A stretch of DNA of 64,000 bases from positions 378,553 to 442,552 of the forward strand of contig JAURWC010000042.1 in assembly GCA_030655135.1 (NCBI GenBank), written 5' to 3'. The notes under the pieces are model-generated. The model did no database searches. It was not told where the DNA came from and worked only from the letters and a program-made list of their open reading frames with translations. This stretch comes from Hyphomicrobiaceae bacterium (GTDB lineage Bacteria > Pseudomonadota > Alphaproteobacteria > Rhizobiales > Hyphomicrobiaceae). This document shows, piece by piece, positions 17,692 to 26,328 of the stretch (the first letter of the stretch is position 1; each line of letters begins with the position of its first letter). Both the position numbers and the translations under genes were made by a program.

Positions 17692-18500
17692 GCCGCTGTC
17701 GATCCCGCAACCACGCTCGCAGCTGCTCGCGGCGCCTTGGTGAAAAGACGAAAGAAGTTGTCCGTCGTGGCCGCCGCAAACGCGTCAGTGGAAATACCTC
17801 GCGCCTTGGCGAGCGCTGCGGCCGTGTGTGCCACGTACGCGGGCTCGTTCGTTTTGCCGCGATAGGGCTCCGGCGCAAGGTAGGGCGCATCCGTCTCGAC
17901 AAGAATGCGATCGAGCGGCACTGCGTTCGCAACGGCGCGCAGCTCCTCGGACTTCTTGAAGCTGACGACACCCGAGAAGGACACATAGAGCCCCAGGTCG
18001 ACGGCGCGCAGCGCGAGGTCGCGCCCGCCGGTGAAGCAATGCAGGAGGGCTGGAAACGCACCCTTGGCATGCTCGTCTTCGAGGATAGCGATCGTGTCGG
18101 CGTCGGCGTCGCGGGTGTGGATCTCCAGCGGCAAGCCGGTGATGCGCGCGGCCGCGATGTGGTTGCGGAAGCCTTCTGCCTGCGCGCCCGGTGTCGCGTG
18201 CTGGTAGTGGTAATCCAGGCCCGCCTCGCCGATCGAGACGACCTTGGGGTGCTTGGAAAGGCGCACGATCTCATCGACCGGGATGTCGAGTTCCTCGTGG
18301 GCGTTGTGGGGATGCGTTCCGACGGAGCAATAGATATTGGGGAAGCGCTCCGCCACGGCGCGCACCTGATCAAAGCGGCGGATGCGCGTCGATATCGTGA
18401 CCATCATGCCGACGCCTGCGGCGCCCGCGCGCGCAACGATGCCATCGAGGTCGTCGGCAAATTGCGGAAAGTCCAAGTGGCAGTGGTGGTCGACAAGCAT
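17688..18500 (-). CDS. tatD: TatD family metal-dependent DNase/hydrolase
   Basis: TIM-barrel hydrolase of about 270 residues. It starts MLVDHHCHLDFP, with the metal-binding HxH; further ligands are seen in VSIGEAGLDYHY, PLEIHTRDAD, LLHCFTGG and LVETDAPYLAPEPYRGK. The family has 3'-5' nuclease activity with roles in DNA quality control. It forms an operon with the MBL hydrolase. In many alphaproteobacteria tatD follows holB-metG; those genes are not present here, so the cluster has been split. Confidence 0.92.
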   Translation of the reverse strand: MLVDHHCHLDFPQFADDLDGIVARAGAAGVGMMVTISTRIRRFDQVRAVAERFPNIYCSVGTHPHNAHEELDIPVDEIVRLSKHPKVVSIGEAGLDYHYQHATPGAQAEGFRNHIAAARITGLPLEIHTRDADADTIAILEDEHAKGAFPALLHCFTGGRDLALRAVDLGLYVSFSGVVSFKKSEELRAVANAVPLDRILVETDAPYLAPEPYRGKTNEPAYVAHTAAALAKARGISTDAFAAATTDNFFRLFTKAPRAAASVVAGSTAA

Positions 18501-18654
18501 AGGTCTCAGTCCGTGACGCGCCAGCTTCGCGGACGCCATAGCTCAGATCAACGAGCAGCACCAGTTGGTCAAGCGCAGCAGCGGGCTGGTGCAGTCGGGC
18601 CGCCCGATTAATCCGATTCCGCCGTGTTATTGTTAATACTCAAGCGCACTTTGT

Positions 18655-18680
18655 GGAACAAAGATGCGTGTGGCTCCGTT
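18655..18680 (+). promoter_or_regulatory. EcfG-type (general stress response) promoter
   Basis: GGAAC at 18655-18659 and CGTT at 18677-18680 with a 17-base spacer match the alphaproteobacterial EcfG consensus exactly. The expected start site near 18687 gives a leader of about 25 bases for the DUF3309 gene. Confidence 0.7.
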
Positions 18681-18710
18681 CTGTGAAAACCGGCTTTCGG
18701 AGATCCAAGC

Positions 18711-18869
18711 ATGCCCCTGACAACAATCCTGATCATCATCCTCATCCTCGCCTTGCTGGGCGCTCTACCTAATTGGCCGCATAGCCGGAACTGGGGTTAT
18801 GGCCCGTCGGGGCTCGTTGGTACGATCCTCATCATCCTGCTCATTCTGGCGCTGCTCGGCCGCGTTTAG
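18711..18869 (+). CDS. DUF3309 family small membrane peptide
   Basis: 52 residues beginning MPLTTILIIILILALLGALP, then NWPHSRNWGYGPSGLVG and a second hydrophobic stretch ending LLGRV. This two-helix pattern with a central Trp/Tyr/Gly turn is the DUF3309 family, common in Hyphomicrobiales and often stress-regulated. It has its own EcfG-type promoter and a strong terminator, so it is a monocistronic unit. Function unknown; a role in envelope adaptation under stress is inference. Confidence 0.9.
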   Translation: MPLTTILIIILILALLGALPNWPHSRNWGYGPSGLVGTILIILLILALLGRV

Positions 18870-18893
18870 CATCTCATGTTTCGGACCGAAGAG

Positions 18894-18920
18894 CCGCCGG
18901 CAGTCTGCCGGCGGTTTTTT
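18894..18920 (+). terminator. Terminator of the DUF3309 gene
   Basis: CCGCCGGCA (18894-18902), a three-base loop and TGCCGGCGG (18906-18914), followed by six T. Confidence 0.93.
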
Positions 18921-18941
18921 CTTGCCACGTCCCAAGTCCGC

Positions 18942-18974
18942 AAAAAAAATGCGCCGGTGCTTTCACACCGGCGC
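18942..18974 (-). terminator. Terminator of the secreted protein gene at 18995-19303
   Basis: On the minus strand GCGCCGGTG (18974-18966), a six-base loop and CACCGGCGC (18959-18951), then A and eight T. It stands back to back with the DUF3309 terminator. Confidence 0.93.
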
Positions 18975-18994
18975 GATCTGCTAACTCGAGACAA

Positions 18995-19303
18995 CTAGTA
19001 TTTTTTCACGCCGCCTTCTGGCTTGGCAGTATTCTTCTTGGCGTCCTCGGCATTGAACGTGGATGAGCCGCTATCGCCCGAGCTTGCACCGCTCGATGAA
19101 TCCGACTTGCCCGGCGCTGCCGGTGTGGCCTCGTCCATGGCCTTCTGCGGCGGATGCAGTTTGTCGGTGCCGCCCGGGTTCTTCATCTCAGGCACGGCCT
19201 GCTCTGACGCATTGTTGGCAGCTTTGTTCTGATCAGGCGTTTGGGCCAACGCCAGCGCTGGAAAAGCAAGCGCTGCAGTGAGACCAACGAGAACGCGTTT
19301 CAT
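18995..19303 (-). CDS. Small secreted protein, paralogue of 19500-19823
   Basis: 102 residues starting MKRVLVGLTAALAFPALALAQ, a clear signal peptide cut near residue 20. The mature chain is hydrophilic and low in complexity: a KNPGGTDKLHPPQKAMD motif followed by EATP, a Ser/Gly-rich stretch, then a Lys-rich end. No Cys and no known domain. It shares signal peptide, motif and tail composition with the next upstream gene, so the pair arose by tandem duplication. It has an AGGAGG site before the ATG and its own terminator. A sequence CGAAC-N16-CGTT (19394 to 19370, minus strand) resembles an EcfG promoter with one mismatch. Confidence 0.8.
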   Translation of the reverse strand: MKRVLVGLTAALAFPALALAQTPDQNKAANNASEQAVPEMKNPGGTDKLHPPQKAMDEATPAAPGKSDSSSGASSGDSGSSTFNAEDAKKNTAKPEGGVKKY

Positions 19304-19440
19304 GTTTTCCTCCTGTCATTCGCATCACGTGCTCTTGCACGGGGCTCGCGTTCGAGCCTCTGCATCAAAAACGTGCCAGGTCTGCTTGGGTTCGCATGGC
19401 TCACGCTCGCTCGCAACATCGTGAGGATGCTCCAGACATG

Positions 19441-19469
19441 AAAAACGCCGGTGCTGGAGGGCACCGGCG
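19441..19469 (-). terminator. Terminator of the secreted protein gene at 19500-19823
   Basis: On the minus strand CGCCGGTGC (19469-19461), a six-base loop and GCACCGGCG (19454-19446), then five T. Its stem is nearly the same sequence as the terminator of the downstream paralogue, which supports duplication of gene and terminator together. Confidence 0.93.
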
Positions 19470-19499
19470 CGTGGCATGTCGATAGAGATCTAGCGAGCG

Positions 19500-19823
19500 T
19501 TACTTCTGCGTAGTTGCGCCGCTTGAACCCTTGGTCTCGCCGCTGGCAGCACCGCCCTTAGCGTCGTCGGCATTCCAAGTCTTTGCCTCACCGGTCTCGC
19601 CAGAGCTCTGCCCCGACGATGCATCGGACTTCTTCTCCGTCGGCGTGGCCTGGTCCATTGCCTTCTGCGGGGGATGCAGCTTGTCGGTACCGCCAGGATT
19701 CTTCATTTCGGGCGTCGCAGAATCCATTGCCTTCTCCGGCGGATGGTTCTTGTCGGGAGCCTGTGCGATGGCGAGCGCAGGGATCGAAGCGGCTGCCACA
19801 AGGCCGATTAGAATGCGTTTCAT
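19500..19823 (-). CDS. Small secreted protein with duplicated HPPxKAMDxATP motif
   Basis: 107 residues starting MKRILIGLVAAASIPALAIAQ (signal peptide). The mature chain contains HPPEKAMDSATPEMKNPGG and then TDKLHPPQKAMDQATP, so the HPPxKAMDxATP unit that is single in the downstream paralogue occurs twice here. A Ser/Gly/Thr-rich, Lys-rich tail follows. No known domain; probably an unfolded periplasmic or extracellular protein. AGGA lies before the ATG. TGAAC-N17-CGTT (19939 to 19914, minus strand) is a one-mismatch EcfG-like promoter candidate. Confidence 0.8.
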   Translation of the reverse strand: MKRILIGLVAAASIPALAIAQAPDKNHPPEKAMDSATPEMKNPGGTDKLHPPQKAMDQATPTEKKSDASSGQSSGETGEAKTWNADDAKGGAASGETKGSSGATTQK

Positions 19824-20000
19824 GAATTTCCTCCATTTATTGTTGTTAGCTTGCAGAACGCTTTAGAAAGTGTTCGAGGCCGGTCCATCAACCCTGCCTG
19901 ATCGTGCTGGATGAACGCAGCATCCGCGAATTTGGTTCACTTCTCGCAGCGCACTGACGATCTCGTGCGCGCGAACGGCCTTGCGCGATTGCGTCGCCCC

Positions 20001-20110
20001 TCATGATTATTCGTTATTTTATAACATGATAGCGAAGCCGCCCGGTGCAGCTTGGTCTTTTCATGATAACTCCCTCATATTACTTCTCATAAAGCTCTCA
20101 TCATGTTATC
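20001..20110. promoter_or_regulatory. Cluster of four TCATGWTWAY motifs upstream of the RND pump
   Basis: TCATGATTAT (20001-20010), the complement of ATAACATGAT (20021-20030), TCATGATAAC (20061-20070) and TCATGTTATC (20101-20110) share TCATGWTWAY. The second and fourth form an inverted pair. The surrounding 110 bases are strikingly AT-rich for this genome. The cluster sits in the 344-base gene-free stretch 19824-20167 between a minus-strand gene and the plus-strand pump operon, so it is a good operator candidate. No regulator gene is adjacent. Confidence 0.5.
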
Positions 20111-20167
20111 GATACCTGACTAAGAAGCGCACGGATCTACTTGCGCCGTTGGTGAGGGACGCCTGCC

Positions 20168-21139
20168 ATGCTGAGGCACATCAGCTTGATCGTTCTGCTG
20201 GCGTTGGGCGCTTGCGATGAGCCCCATTCGGAAGCGCGCGATGTTGCCGAGGCCAGCAACTTCAAACCGGTTTCAGTGGAGTTGCAGCCTGCCGAGGCCG
20301 CGCGCAAGATCGACGGCATCGCGACGCTCGTCAGCCCGGAGAGCCTGGCTCAACTCAACGCCGACTTGCGCGCCGCAGAGATTGCCGCAAACTTCAGCGC
20401 CCGAGCGTTTGCGCGCTACAAAGAGACGAAGACGCTACCCGAGCATTCGATCGACAATGCCGAGCGGCAGGCGTCGACAGACTCCACGCAGGTCGCCTTG
20501 CTGAAATTGAAGCTGCGCAACACATGGGGCGACAAGGCACCATTTGTCGCCTCCGGCCCGCGCCAGCAGATCGTCGACGAGTTGAGTTCAGGAAGCACTA
20601 CCCTCGTCCGCTTTGATTTCCCGCGCTCGGTCGAAACCGATCTTACTAACGTTTCCGTACAGCCCTTGAGTGGCGGAGCAGGCTCGCAGGTTTCCGCGAT
20701 CTGGGCCGCACCCTCCGGCAGTCTGGCGATGCCCGGCTCGTCGTTCTTCGGGCTGATGCCGGCAGGGCCCGGGCTGCGTCCTGGAGACCGGGCGCGGGTC
20801 ACGGCTGAAGGCGAAGCGGCTAGTGCCGGCGTCATCATCCCGGCTTCCGCAGTCGTCGTCTATGCCGGCTCCTCGTGGTGCTACGTTGAGACCAAGCCCG
20901 ACACGTTCGAGCGCAAGCTCGTCGCCCTCACCGAGCCGGTACCCGACGGCTACCTGGTCAAAGATTTCGAGCCGGGCACCAAGGTCGTCGCCCAGGGCGC
21001 CTCCGTGTTGTTGTCACGCGAAGCCGAACCGGTGGGCGGCGACGACGACGATGACGGGCCTGTTCCTGCCAAGGCCAAATCCAAGCCGAACGAGATGCCG
21101 GTCGCCAGTTCCGGTGCAGCCAATCCCGATCCGGACTAG
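20168..21139 (+). CDS. RND efflux periplasmic adaptor lipoprotein
   Basis: 323 residues with a lipoprotein signal (LALGAC, lipidated Cys16). The middle contains a helical hairpin-like region (about residues 50-115), and the C-terminal half has beta-rich membrane-fusion-protein segments: ALVRFDFPRSVET-like barrel strands, LRPGDRARVTAEGEAASAGVIIPASAVV and VPDGYLVKDFEPGTKVVAQGA. The acidic tail (GGDDDDDG) may bind cations, which is speculative. It is followed 14 bases later by the RND pump, so the two form the inner part of a tripartite exporter. No TolC-type outer membrane gene is nearby. Confidence 0.75.
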   Translation: MLRHISLIVLLALGACDEPHSEARDVAEASNFKPVSVELQPAEAARKIDGIATLVSPESLAQLNADLRAAEIAANFSARAFARYKETKTLPEHSIDNAERQASTDSTQVALLKLKLRNTWGDKAPFVASGPRQQIVDELSSGSTTLVRFDFPRSVETDLTNVSVQPLSGGAGSQVSAIWAAPSGSLAMPGSSFFGLMPAGPGLRPGDRARVTAEGEAASAGVIIPASAVVVYAGSSWCYVETKPDTFERKLVALTEPVPDGYLVKDFEPGTKVVAQGASVLLSREAEPVGGDDDDDGPVPAKAKSKPNEMPVASSGAANPDPD

Positions 21140-21153
21140 GCGAGCCACCGGCG

Positions 21154-24100
21154 ATGGACACTCTCATCCGATGGTCGATCCGCTACCGCGTCGTCGTTGC
21201 CGTGCTATCGCTGGCGTGGCTGATCGGCGGCATCATCTATGCGTTCACCGTGCCGCTGGATGTGTTTCCTGAATTCGTGCCGCCGCAGGTGACGATCCAG
21301 ACTGAGGCGGCGGGCTTTGCGCCGGAGCATGTCGAGCAGATCATCACGCGGCCGATCGAAGCTGCCGTCAACGGGGCGCCCGGCGTCGCTTCGATCCGAT
21401 CCGAAAGCGTGTATGGCCTGTCCGTCATCCTGCTCACGTTCGATGAGGACGTGGATCCCATCACGACGCGACAAGGCATAGCCGAACGCCTGCAGACGCT
21501 CGCGGGCACCTTGCCGATCGGCGTTGCGCAACCAAAGCTGACGCCTCTGACCTCGAGTACGATGGACGTTCTCAAGTTCGGGCTGACATCCGACACGGTC
21601 GATCCCTATACGCTGCGCGACATCGCCGACTGGACGTTGATGCCGCAACTGCTGTCGCTACCGGGCATTGCGCGCGTGACAGTCTATGGCGGCGCCATCC
21701 GCCAGGTTCAGATCCAGCCCGACCTCGACCGGCTGGCCGGCCTTGGCCTCACCGTTGCAGACGTCGCGACCGCGGGCCGCGAGGCGCTGGCCCTGCGCGG
21801 GGCCGGCACGATCGACACCAGCGCCCAGCGCATCACCATCGATGCGCCCCCGCCCGCGCCCGATCCGCAAGCGCTGTCGCAGGCGCTCGTCACCATTCAG
21901 GACAACGTGCCGATCCGCATCGGCGAGGTGGCAACGGTTGCCATCGGCCCGGCCGTCCCAATTGGCGACGCGACGATCATGGGCCGCCCGGGTGTCCTGG
22001 TGACGATCTCAAGCCAGTTCGGCGCCAACACGCTGAAGGCGACGCAAGCCGTCGAGGCGGCACTGGATGAGCTGGGCCCCACGCTCGCCAAGCGCGGCAT
22101 CTCCATCACAATGCTGCATCGCCCGGCCTCGTTCATCGAGCGCGCGCTCAGCAACCTGGAACGGGCGTTGGCGCTCGGTTCCGCGCTGATCCTGTTTGTG
22201 CTTTACGCGTTCCTGCGCAGCTGGCGCGCGGCGCTGATTTCGTTCCTGGCGATCCCGCTGTCGCTGCTGGGCGCAGTCGTTGCGCTGGCCTACTTTGGCG
22301 AAACCCTCAATACGATGACGCTGGGGGGCTTCGCACTGGCGCTTGGCGTGCTCGTCGACGATGCTATCATCGACATCGAAAACATCATGCGGCGGTTGCG
22401 GCTCGCGGACGCGAGCGGGGCGGCGGACGATCTCGCAACGATCGAGGATGCCTCGATCGAGATTCGCGGCTCCATGCTTTATGGCACGCTGGCGGTGATC
22501 TTTATCTTCCTGCCGGTGCTCTATGCCGGCGGGGTCCAGGGCCGCTTCATCGGCCCGATGGCGCTGACGTTCATCATCGCCGTGCTCGTCTCCATGCTCG
22601 TCGCTTTGACGGTGACGCCGGCGCTTTGCGCGCTGCTGCTGACGGGCAAAGACACGCGCGAGACGCCGCACATCCTGGACAAGCTGAAGGCCATGCAGGG
22701 CTGGTGCCTCGACGCCGTTCGCAAGAGCTGGTGGTGGACCGTCGGCGCGTTGGCCGCCGCCGCGGCAGCTGCGCTCGCGGTCGTGCCCTTCCTACACAGC
22801 GAACTCATTCCCCAGTTCCGCGAGGGCCACTTCGTCATCCAGATGTCGGCCGTTGCCGAGGGCACGTCCGTGGCCGATATCATGGCGACCGGCACGCGCA
22901 TTACGAAAGAGCTACTGAAGCTGCCGTTCATCAAGGTCGTCGGCCACCAGATCGGCCGGGCCGATTCTGGCGAAGATACCTGGAGCCCGGACAAGAGCGA
23001 ATTCCATGTCGAGCTGACGGCCTCGCACGATGAGACTGAGACGGAAGCCCAGGACATGATCCGCGAAGTCCTCGAGAAGTTTCCCGAAGTCCAAACCGAG
23101 ACGATGACATTTCTCGGTGACCGCATCAGCGAAAGCCTCAGTGGCGAGACGGCGCAGGTCGTCATCAATTTGCACGGACCCAATCTGGAAACGTTGGAGA
23201 CGTCAGCGGAGGACATCGAGAAGGCCATCAGCGGCATTCCCGGCGTCGCAGACTTACGCATCCCGAAGACCGCCAAGGTGCCGACGCTGTCGATCCGCCT
23301 CGATCCGGCGGCCCTCACGCGCTACGGCCTCACCGCGCAGGACACCCTGGATACGGTGCAGACCGCGTTTGCAGGAACCACGATCGCGCAGACGTACGCT
23401 GGCGCGCAGACGGTCGACGTCGTTGTGATCCTCAAGGCGGGCGACCGCGGCCGCATCGAGCAGCTCAATAACCTGCTGATCAGCAATGCCAGAACGCGTG
23501 TGCTGCTGAGCAACGTCGCCACGATCTCGCTGACCGAGGGCCGCTCCAACATCCGGCACGAGGGCGCGCTGCGCCGGGTCAACATCAACTTCAACGGCGC
23601 GGAAGGCTATTCGCTGCGCAACGTCGTCAACGAAGCCAAGGAGCGTATTGCGGCGCTGAAGCTGCCCGCCGACGTCTACGTGTCCTACGCCGGGCAAGCC
23701 GAGGCCGAACGGGCCGGGCAGATCCGGCTTGGATCATTGACCGCTCTGAGCATCCTGCTCATCGTTGCCGCGCTGACACTGGCCTTCAAGCGCAAGTTGC
23801 TCGCCCTGGTGCTGCTGGTGAACGTGCCGTTCTCGCTGATCGGCGGCATGGCCGCTATCGTGGCCAGTGGCATCGGCCTGACCCTGGGGAGCCTGGTGGG
23901 CCTCGTGACGGTCTTCGGCATCGGCGCGCGCAACTCGGTGATGATGCTGGCCCACGTCGAACATCTCGTCGACCGCGAGGGCCAGCCGTGGAATGCGGAG
24001 ACGATCCGCAGGGCGGCGGGCGAGCGCTTTGCGCCGGTGTTCATGACAGCGCTTATGGCCGCGCTCGGGCTGGTGCCTCTGGCGTTGGGACTGGGGCGGC

Positions 24101-24279
24101 CGGGGCACGAGATCGAAGCGCCTATGGCGATTGCAGTTTTAGGCGGCCTGGCAACGGCGACGTTCCTGAACCTGGTGATCTTGCCGGAGACGCTGATCCG
24201 GGCTTATGCGTGGCTGGGCGGGCAGGCGGAGCCTCCGGCAGCAAAGCGCCTGCCGACGCCGGAAGCCGCGACCGCCTGA
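21154..24279 (+). CDS. RND efflux transporter, CzcA/CusA-like
   Basis: 1041 residues, normal for an RND pump, with 12 predicted helices and two large periplasmic loops. The start MDTLIRWSIRYR and PLDVFPEFVPPQVTIQTEA follow the heavy-metal (HME) branch, as does VFGIGARNSVMMLAH in helix 10. Helix 4, however, reads GVLVDDAIIDIENIMRR, so it has the VDD pair used for proton relay in AcrB-type pumps and lacks the first Asp of the DFGxxxDGA motif of CzcA. Substrate is therefore open: metal, solvent or lipid-like compounds. Driven by proton flow across the inner membrane. It is co-transcribed with the lipoprotein adaptor and probably controlled by the motif cluster upstream. Confidence 0.9.
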   Translation: MDTLIRWSIRYRVVVAVLSLAWLIGGIIYAFTVPLDVFPEFVPPQVTIQTEAAGFAPEHVEQIITRPIEAAVNGAPGVASIRSESVYGLSVILLTFDEDVDPITTRQGIAERLQTLAGTLPIGVAQPKLTPLTSSTMDVLKFGLTSDTVDPYTLRDIADWTLMPQLLSLPGIARVTVYGGAIRQVQIQPDLDRLAGLGLTVADVATAGREALALRGAGTIDTSAQRITIDAPPPAPDPQALSQALVTIQDNVPIRIGEVATVAIGPAVPIGDATIMGRPGVLVTISSQFGANTLKATQAVEAALDELGPTLAKRGISITMLHRPASFIERALSNLERALALGSALILFVLYAFLRSWRAALISFLAIPLSLLGAVVALAYFGETLNTMTLGGFALALGVLVDDAIIDIENIMRRLRLADASGAADDLATIEDASIEIRGSMLYGTLAVIFIFLPVLYAGGVQGRFIGPMALTFIIAVLVSMLVALTVTPALCALLLTGKDTRETPHILDKLKAMQGWCLDAVRKSWWWTVGALAAAAAAALAVVPFLHSELIPQFREGHFVIQMSAVAEGTSVADIMATGTRITKELLKLPFIKVVGHQIGRADSGEDTWSPDKSEFHVELTASHDETETEAQDMIREVLEKFPEVQTETMTFLGDRISESLSGETAQVVINLHGPNLETLETSAEDIEKAISGIPGVADLRIPKTAKVPTLSIRLDPAALTRYGLTAQDTLDTVQTAFAGTTIAQTYAGAQTVDVVVILKAGDRGRIEQLNNLLISNARTRVLLSNVATISLTEGRSNIRHEGALRRVNINFNGAEGYSLRNVVNEAKERIAALKLPADVYVSYAGQAEAERAGQIRLGSLTALSILLIVAALTLAFKRKLLALVLLVNVPFSLIGGMAAIVASGIGLTLGSLVGLVTVFGIGARNSVMMLAHVEHLVDREGQPWNAETIRRAAGERFAPVFMTALMAALGLVPLALGLGRPGHEIEAPMAIAVLGGLATATFLNLVILPETLIRAYAWLGGQAEPPAAKRLPTPEAATA

Positions 24280-24374
24280 CAGCCGGACTCTTAAACGATG
24301 GCTGTTCCCGGCGGCACCAATGAAGCTGTCATAAAGTGCGACTAGGAAGCCTCCAAGGCATCGGAGGGAATCCC

Positions 24375-24569
24375 ATGGCGCTCATCGACACCCTGAAAAC
24401 CGGCGACCGCGTCGAACTGATGTACCGCGACGGCGCCGACGCCGCGCGCACCAAGTGGTACCGCGGCGAAGTGATCGAGGCGGACAACGACAGCTGGCCG
24501 CTCGTCAAATTAGACGATGGCCAGCTGACCGAGGTGCGCCCCTTCATGACGTGGCGCACCGTCCACTGA
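24375..24569 (+). CDS. Small SH3/Tudor-like hypothetical protein
   Basis: 64 residues beginning MALIDTLKTGDRVELMYRDG, with a GGAGGG site before the ATG. KTGDRVELMY, KWYRGEVIEAD and PLVKLDDGQLTEVRPF look like the short strands of an SH3 or Tudor-type barrel with a central Trp-Tyr. No catalytic residues. Transcribed after the RND gene but 95 bases away, and convergent with ettA six bases on. Function unknown; a binding role is inference. Confidence 0.75.
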   Translation: MALIDTLKTGDRVELMYRDGADAARTKWYRGEVIEADNDSWPLVKLDDGQLTEVRPFMTWRTVH

Positions 24570-24575
24570 GGTGCG

Positions 24576-26237
24576 TTACCGTTCGAAGCGCTTGTACTTG
24601 ATGCGGTGCGGCTCGACAGCAGCGTCGCCGAGGCGGCGCTTCTTGTCTTCTTCGTAGTCGGCGAAGTTTCCTTCGAACCATTCGACGTGGCTGTCGCCTT
24701 CGAAGGCGAGGATGTGGGTTGCCAGGCGGTCGAGGAAGAAGCGGTCATGCGAGATGACCACGGCGCAGCCCGGAAAATCTTCCAGCGCCGATTCCAGTGC
24801 TGACAGCGTTTCAGTGTCGAGGTCGTTGGTCGGTTCGTCGAGCAGCAGCAGGTTGCCGCCCTCCTTCAACATCTTGGCAAGGTGCACGCGGTTGCGTTCG
24901 CCGCCCGACAGAAGGCCGACTTTCTTCTGCTGGTCTGTGCCCTTGAAGTTGAACCAGCCACAATAGGCGCGGCTCGGCATTTCCTTCTTCTCGCCGAACT
25001 TCATGATGTCGTTGCCGCCGGAGATTTCCTCCCAAACGGTCTTCTTGTCGTCGAGGTGATCGCGGCTCTGGTCGACGTAGGCGAGCTTGACCGTAGAGCC
25101 GAGACGGATGTCGCCGCCGTCCGGCTTCTCGGAGCCCGTCAGCATCTTGAACAGCGTCGTCTTGCCGGCGCCGTTGGGACCAATGACGCCGACGATGCCG
25201 CCCGGCGGCAGCTTGAACGACAGGCCGTCGATCAACAGGCGGTCGCCAAAAGCCTTCGAAAGTCCCTCGGCCTCGACGACCATCTCGCCCAGGCGCGGTC
25301 CGGGTGCGATCGAGAAAGAGGCCTTGCCCACCTCCTCGCGGCCGGCAGCCTCGACCAGCTTGTCGTAAGCCGTGACGCGGGCCTTGGACTTCGCCTGGCG
25401 TGCTTTGGGCGAGGCGCGGATCCATTCCAGCTCACGTGCCATCTGCTTCTGGCGGCCTTCCTCGGCCGATTTCTCCACCGTCTCGCGCTTGGCCTTCTGC
25501 TCGAGCCAGGCCGAGTAGTTGCCCTTGTAGGGAACGCCCTGGCCGCGATCGAGCTCGAGCGTCCAGTCGGTGAGGTTGTCGAGGAAGTAGCGGTCATGGG
25601 TGACCAGGATCACGCAGCCTGTGTAATCCTTCAGGAAGCGCTCCAGCCAGGCAACGCTTTCGGCGTCGAGATGGTTGGTGGGCTCGTCGAGCAGCAGGAT
25701 GTCGGGCTTCGACAGCAGCAGGCGGGTCAGCGCCACGCGGCGCTTTTCGCCGCCCGAAAGGTTTGCAACGCTGGCGTCGCCCGGCGGGCAGCGCAACGCG
25801 TCGAGCGCCTGTTCGACCTGTGTGTCGAGGTCCCACAGATCCTGCGCGTCGATCTTGTCTTGCAGCGCCGTCATCTCGTCGGCGGTTTCGTCCGAGTAGT
25901 TGGACGCGATCTCGTTATAGCGGTCGAGGATGGCCTTCTTTTCGGCCACGCCTTCCATGGCGTTGCCCAGCACGTCTTTGTCGGGGTTGAGCTGCGGTTC
26001 CTGCGGCAGGTAGCCGACGCGAACGCCGTCGGCCGGCTTGGCCTCGCCCAGGAAATCGTCAACCGTGCCGGCCATGATCTTCAGCAGCGTGGACTTGCCC
26101 GCGCCGTTCAGGCCGACGACGCCGATCTTGGCGCCCGGCAGGAACGACAAGGAAATGTCCTTCAAGACCGTCTTGCCCCCCGGGTAGGTCTTGGAGAGCT
26201 TGTGCATGTGGTAGACGTACTGGTGGGCTGCGGCCAT
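24576..26237 (-). CDS. ettA: Energy-dependent translational throttle protein EttA (ABC-F)
   Basis: Cytosolic ABC-F ATPase that gates entry of the 70S ribosome into elongation according to ATP/ADP state. 553 residues with two ATPase domains: Walker [10 protein letters not shown] (about residue 39) and GPNGAGKTT (about 354), signatures [11 protein letters not shown] and [11 protein letters not shown], and Walker B segments ending [11 protein letters not shown] and [11 protein letters not shown]. The arm insert characteristic of EttA lies in the first domain, and the inter-domain linker is rich in charged residues ([18 protein letters not shown]). No membrane domain. Confidence 0.96.
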   Translation of the reverse strand: MAAAHQYVYHMHKLSKTYPGGKTVLKDISLSFLPGAKIGVVGLNGAGKSTLLKIMAGTVDDFLGEAKPADGVRVGYLPQEPQLNPDKDVLGNAMEGVAEKKAILDRYNEIASNYSDETADEMTALQDKIDAQDLWDLDTQVEQALDALRCPPGDASVANLSGGEKRRVALTRLLLSKPDILLLDEPTNHLDAESVAWLERFLKDYTGCVILVTHDRYFLDNLTDWTLELDRGQGVPYKGNYSAWLEQKAKRETVEKSAEEGRQKQMARELEWIRASPKARQAKSKARVTAYDKLVEAAGREEVGKASFSIAPGPRLGEMVVEAEGLSKAFGDRLLIDGLSFKLPPGGIVGVIGPNGAGKTTLFKMLTGSEKPDGGDIRLGSTVKLAYVDQSRDHLDDKKTVWEEISGGNDIMKFGEKKEMPSRAYCGWFNFKGTDQQKKVGLLSGGERNRVHLAKMLKEGGNLLLLDEPTNDLDTETLSALESALEDFPGCAVVISHDRFFLDRLATHILAFEGDSHVEWFEGNFADYEEDKKRRLGDAAVEPHRIKYKRFER

Positions 26238-26328
26238 TGCGGCGCCTCTTGCAATGCGAGGTTTCAGGGATTTGGGCGGGTTTTAGCGGATCGCGGCGCC
26301 GGGCACAATCGGGCGCGAGGATGCGGGG

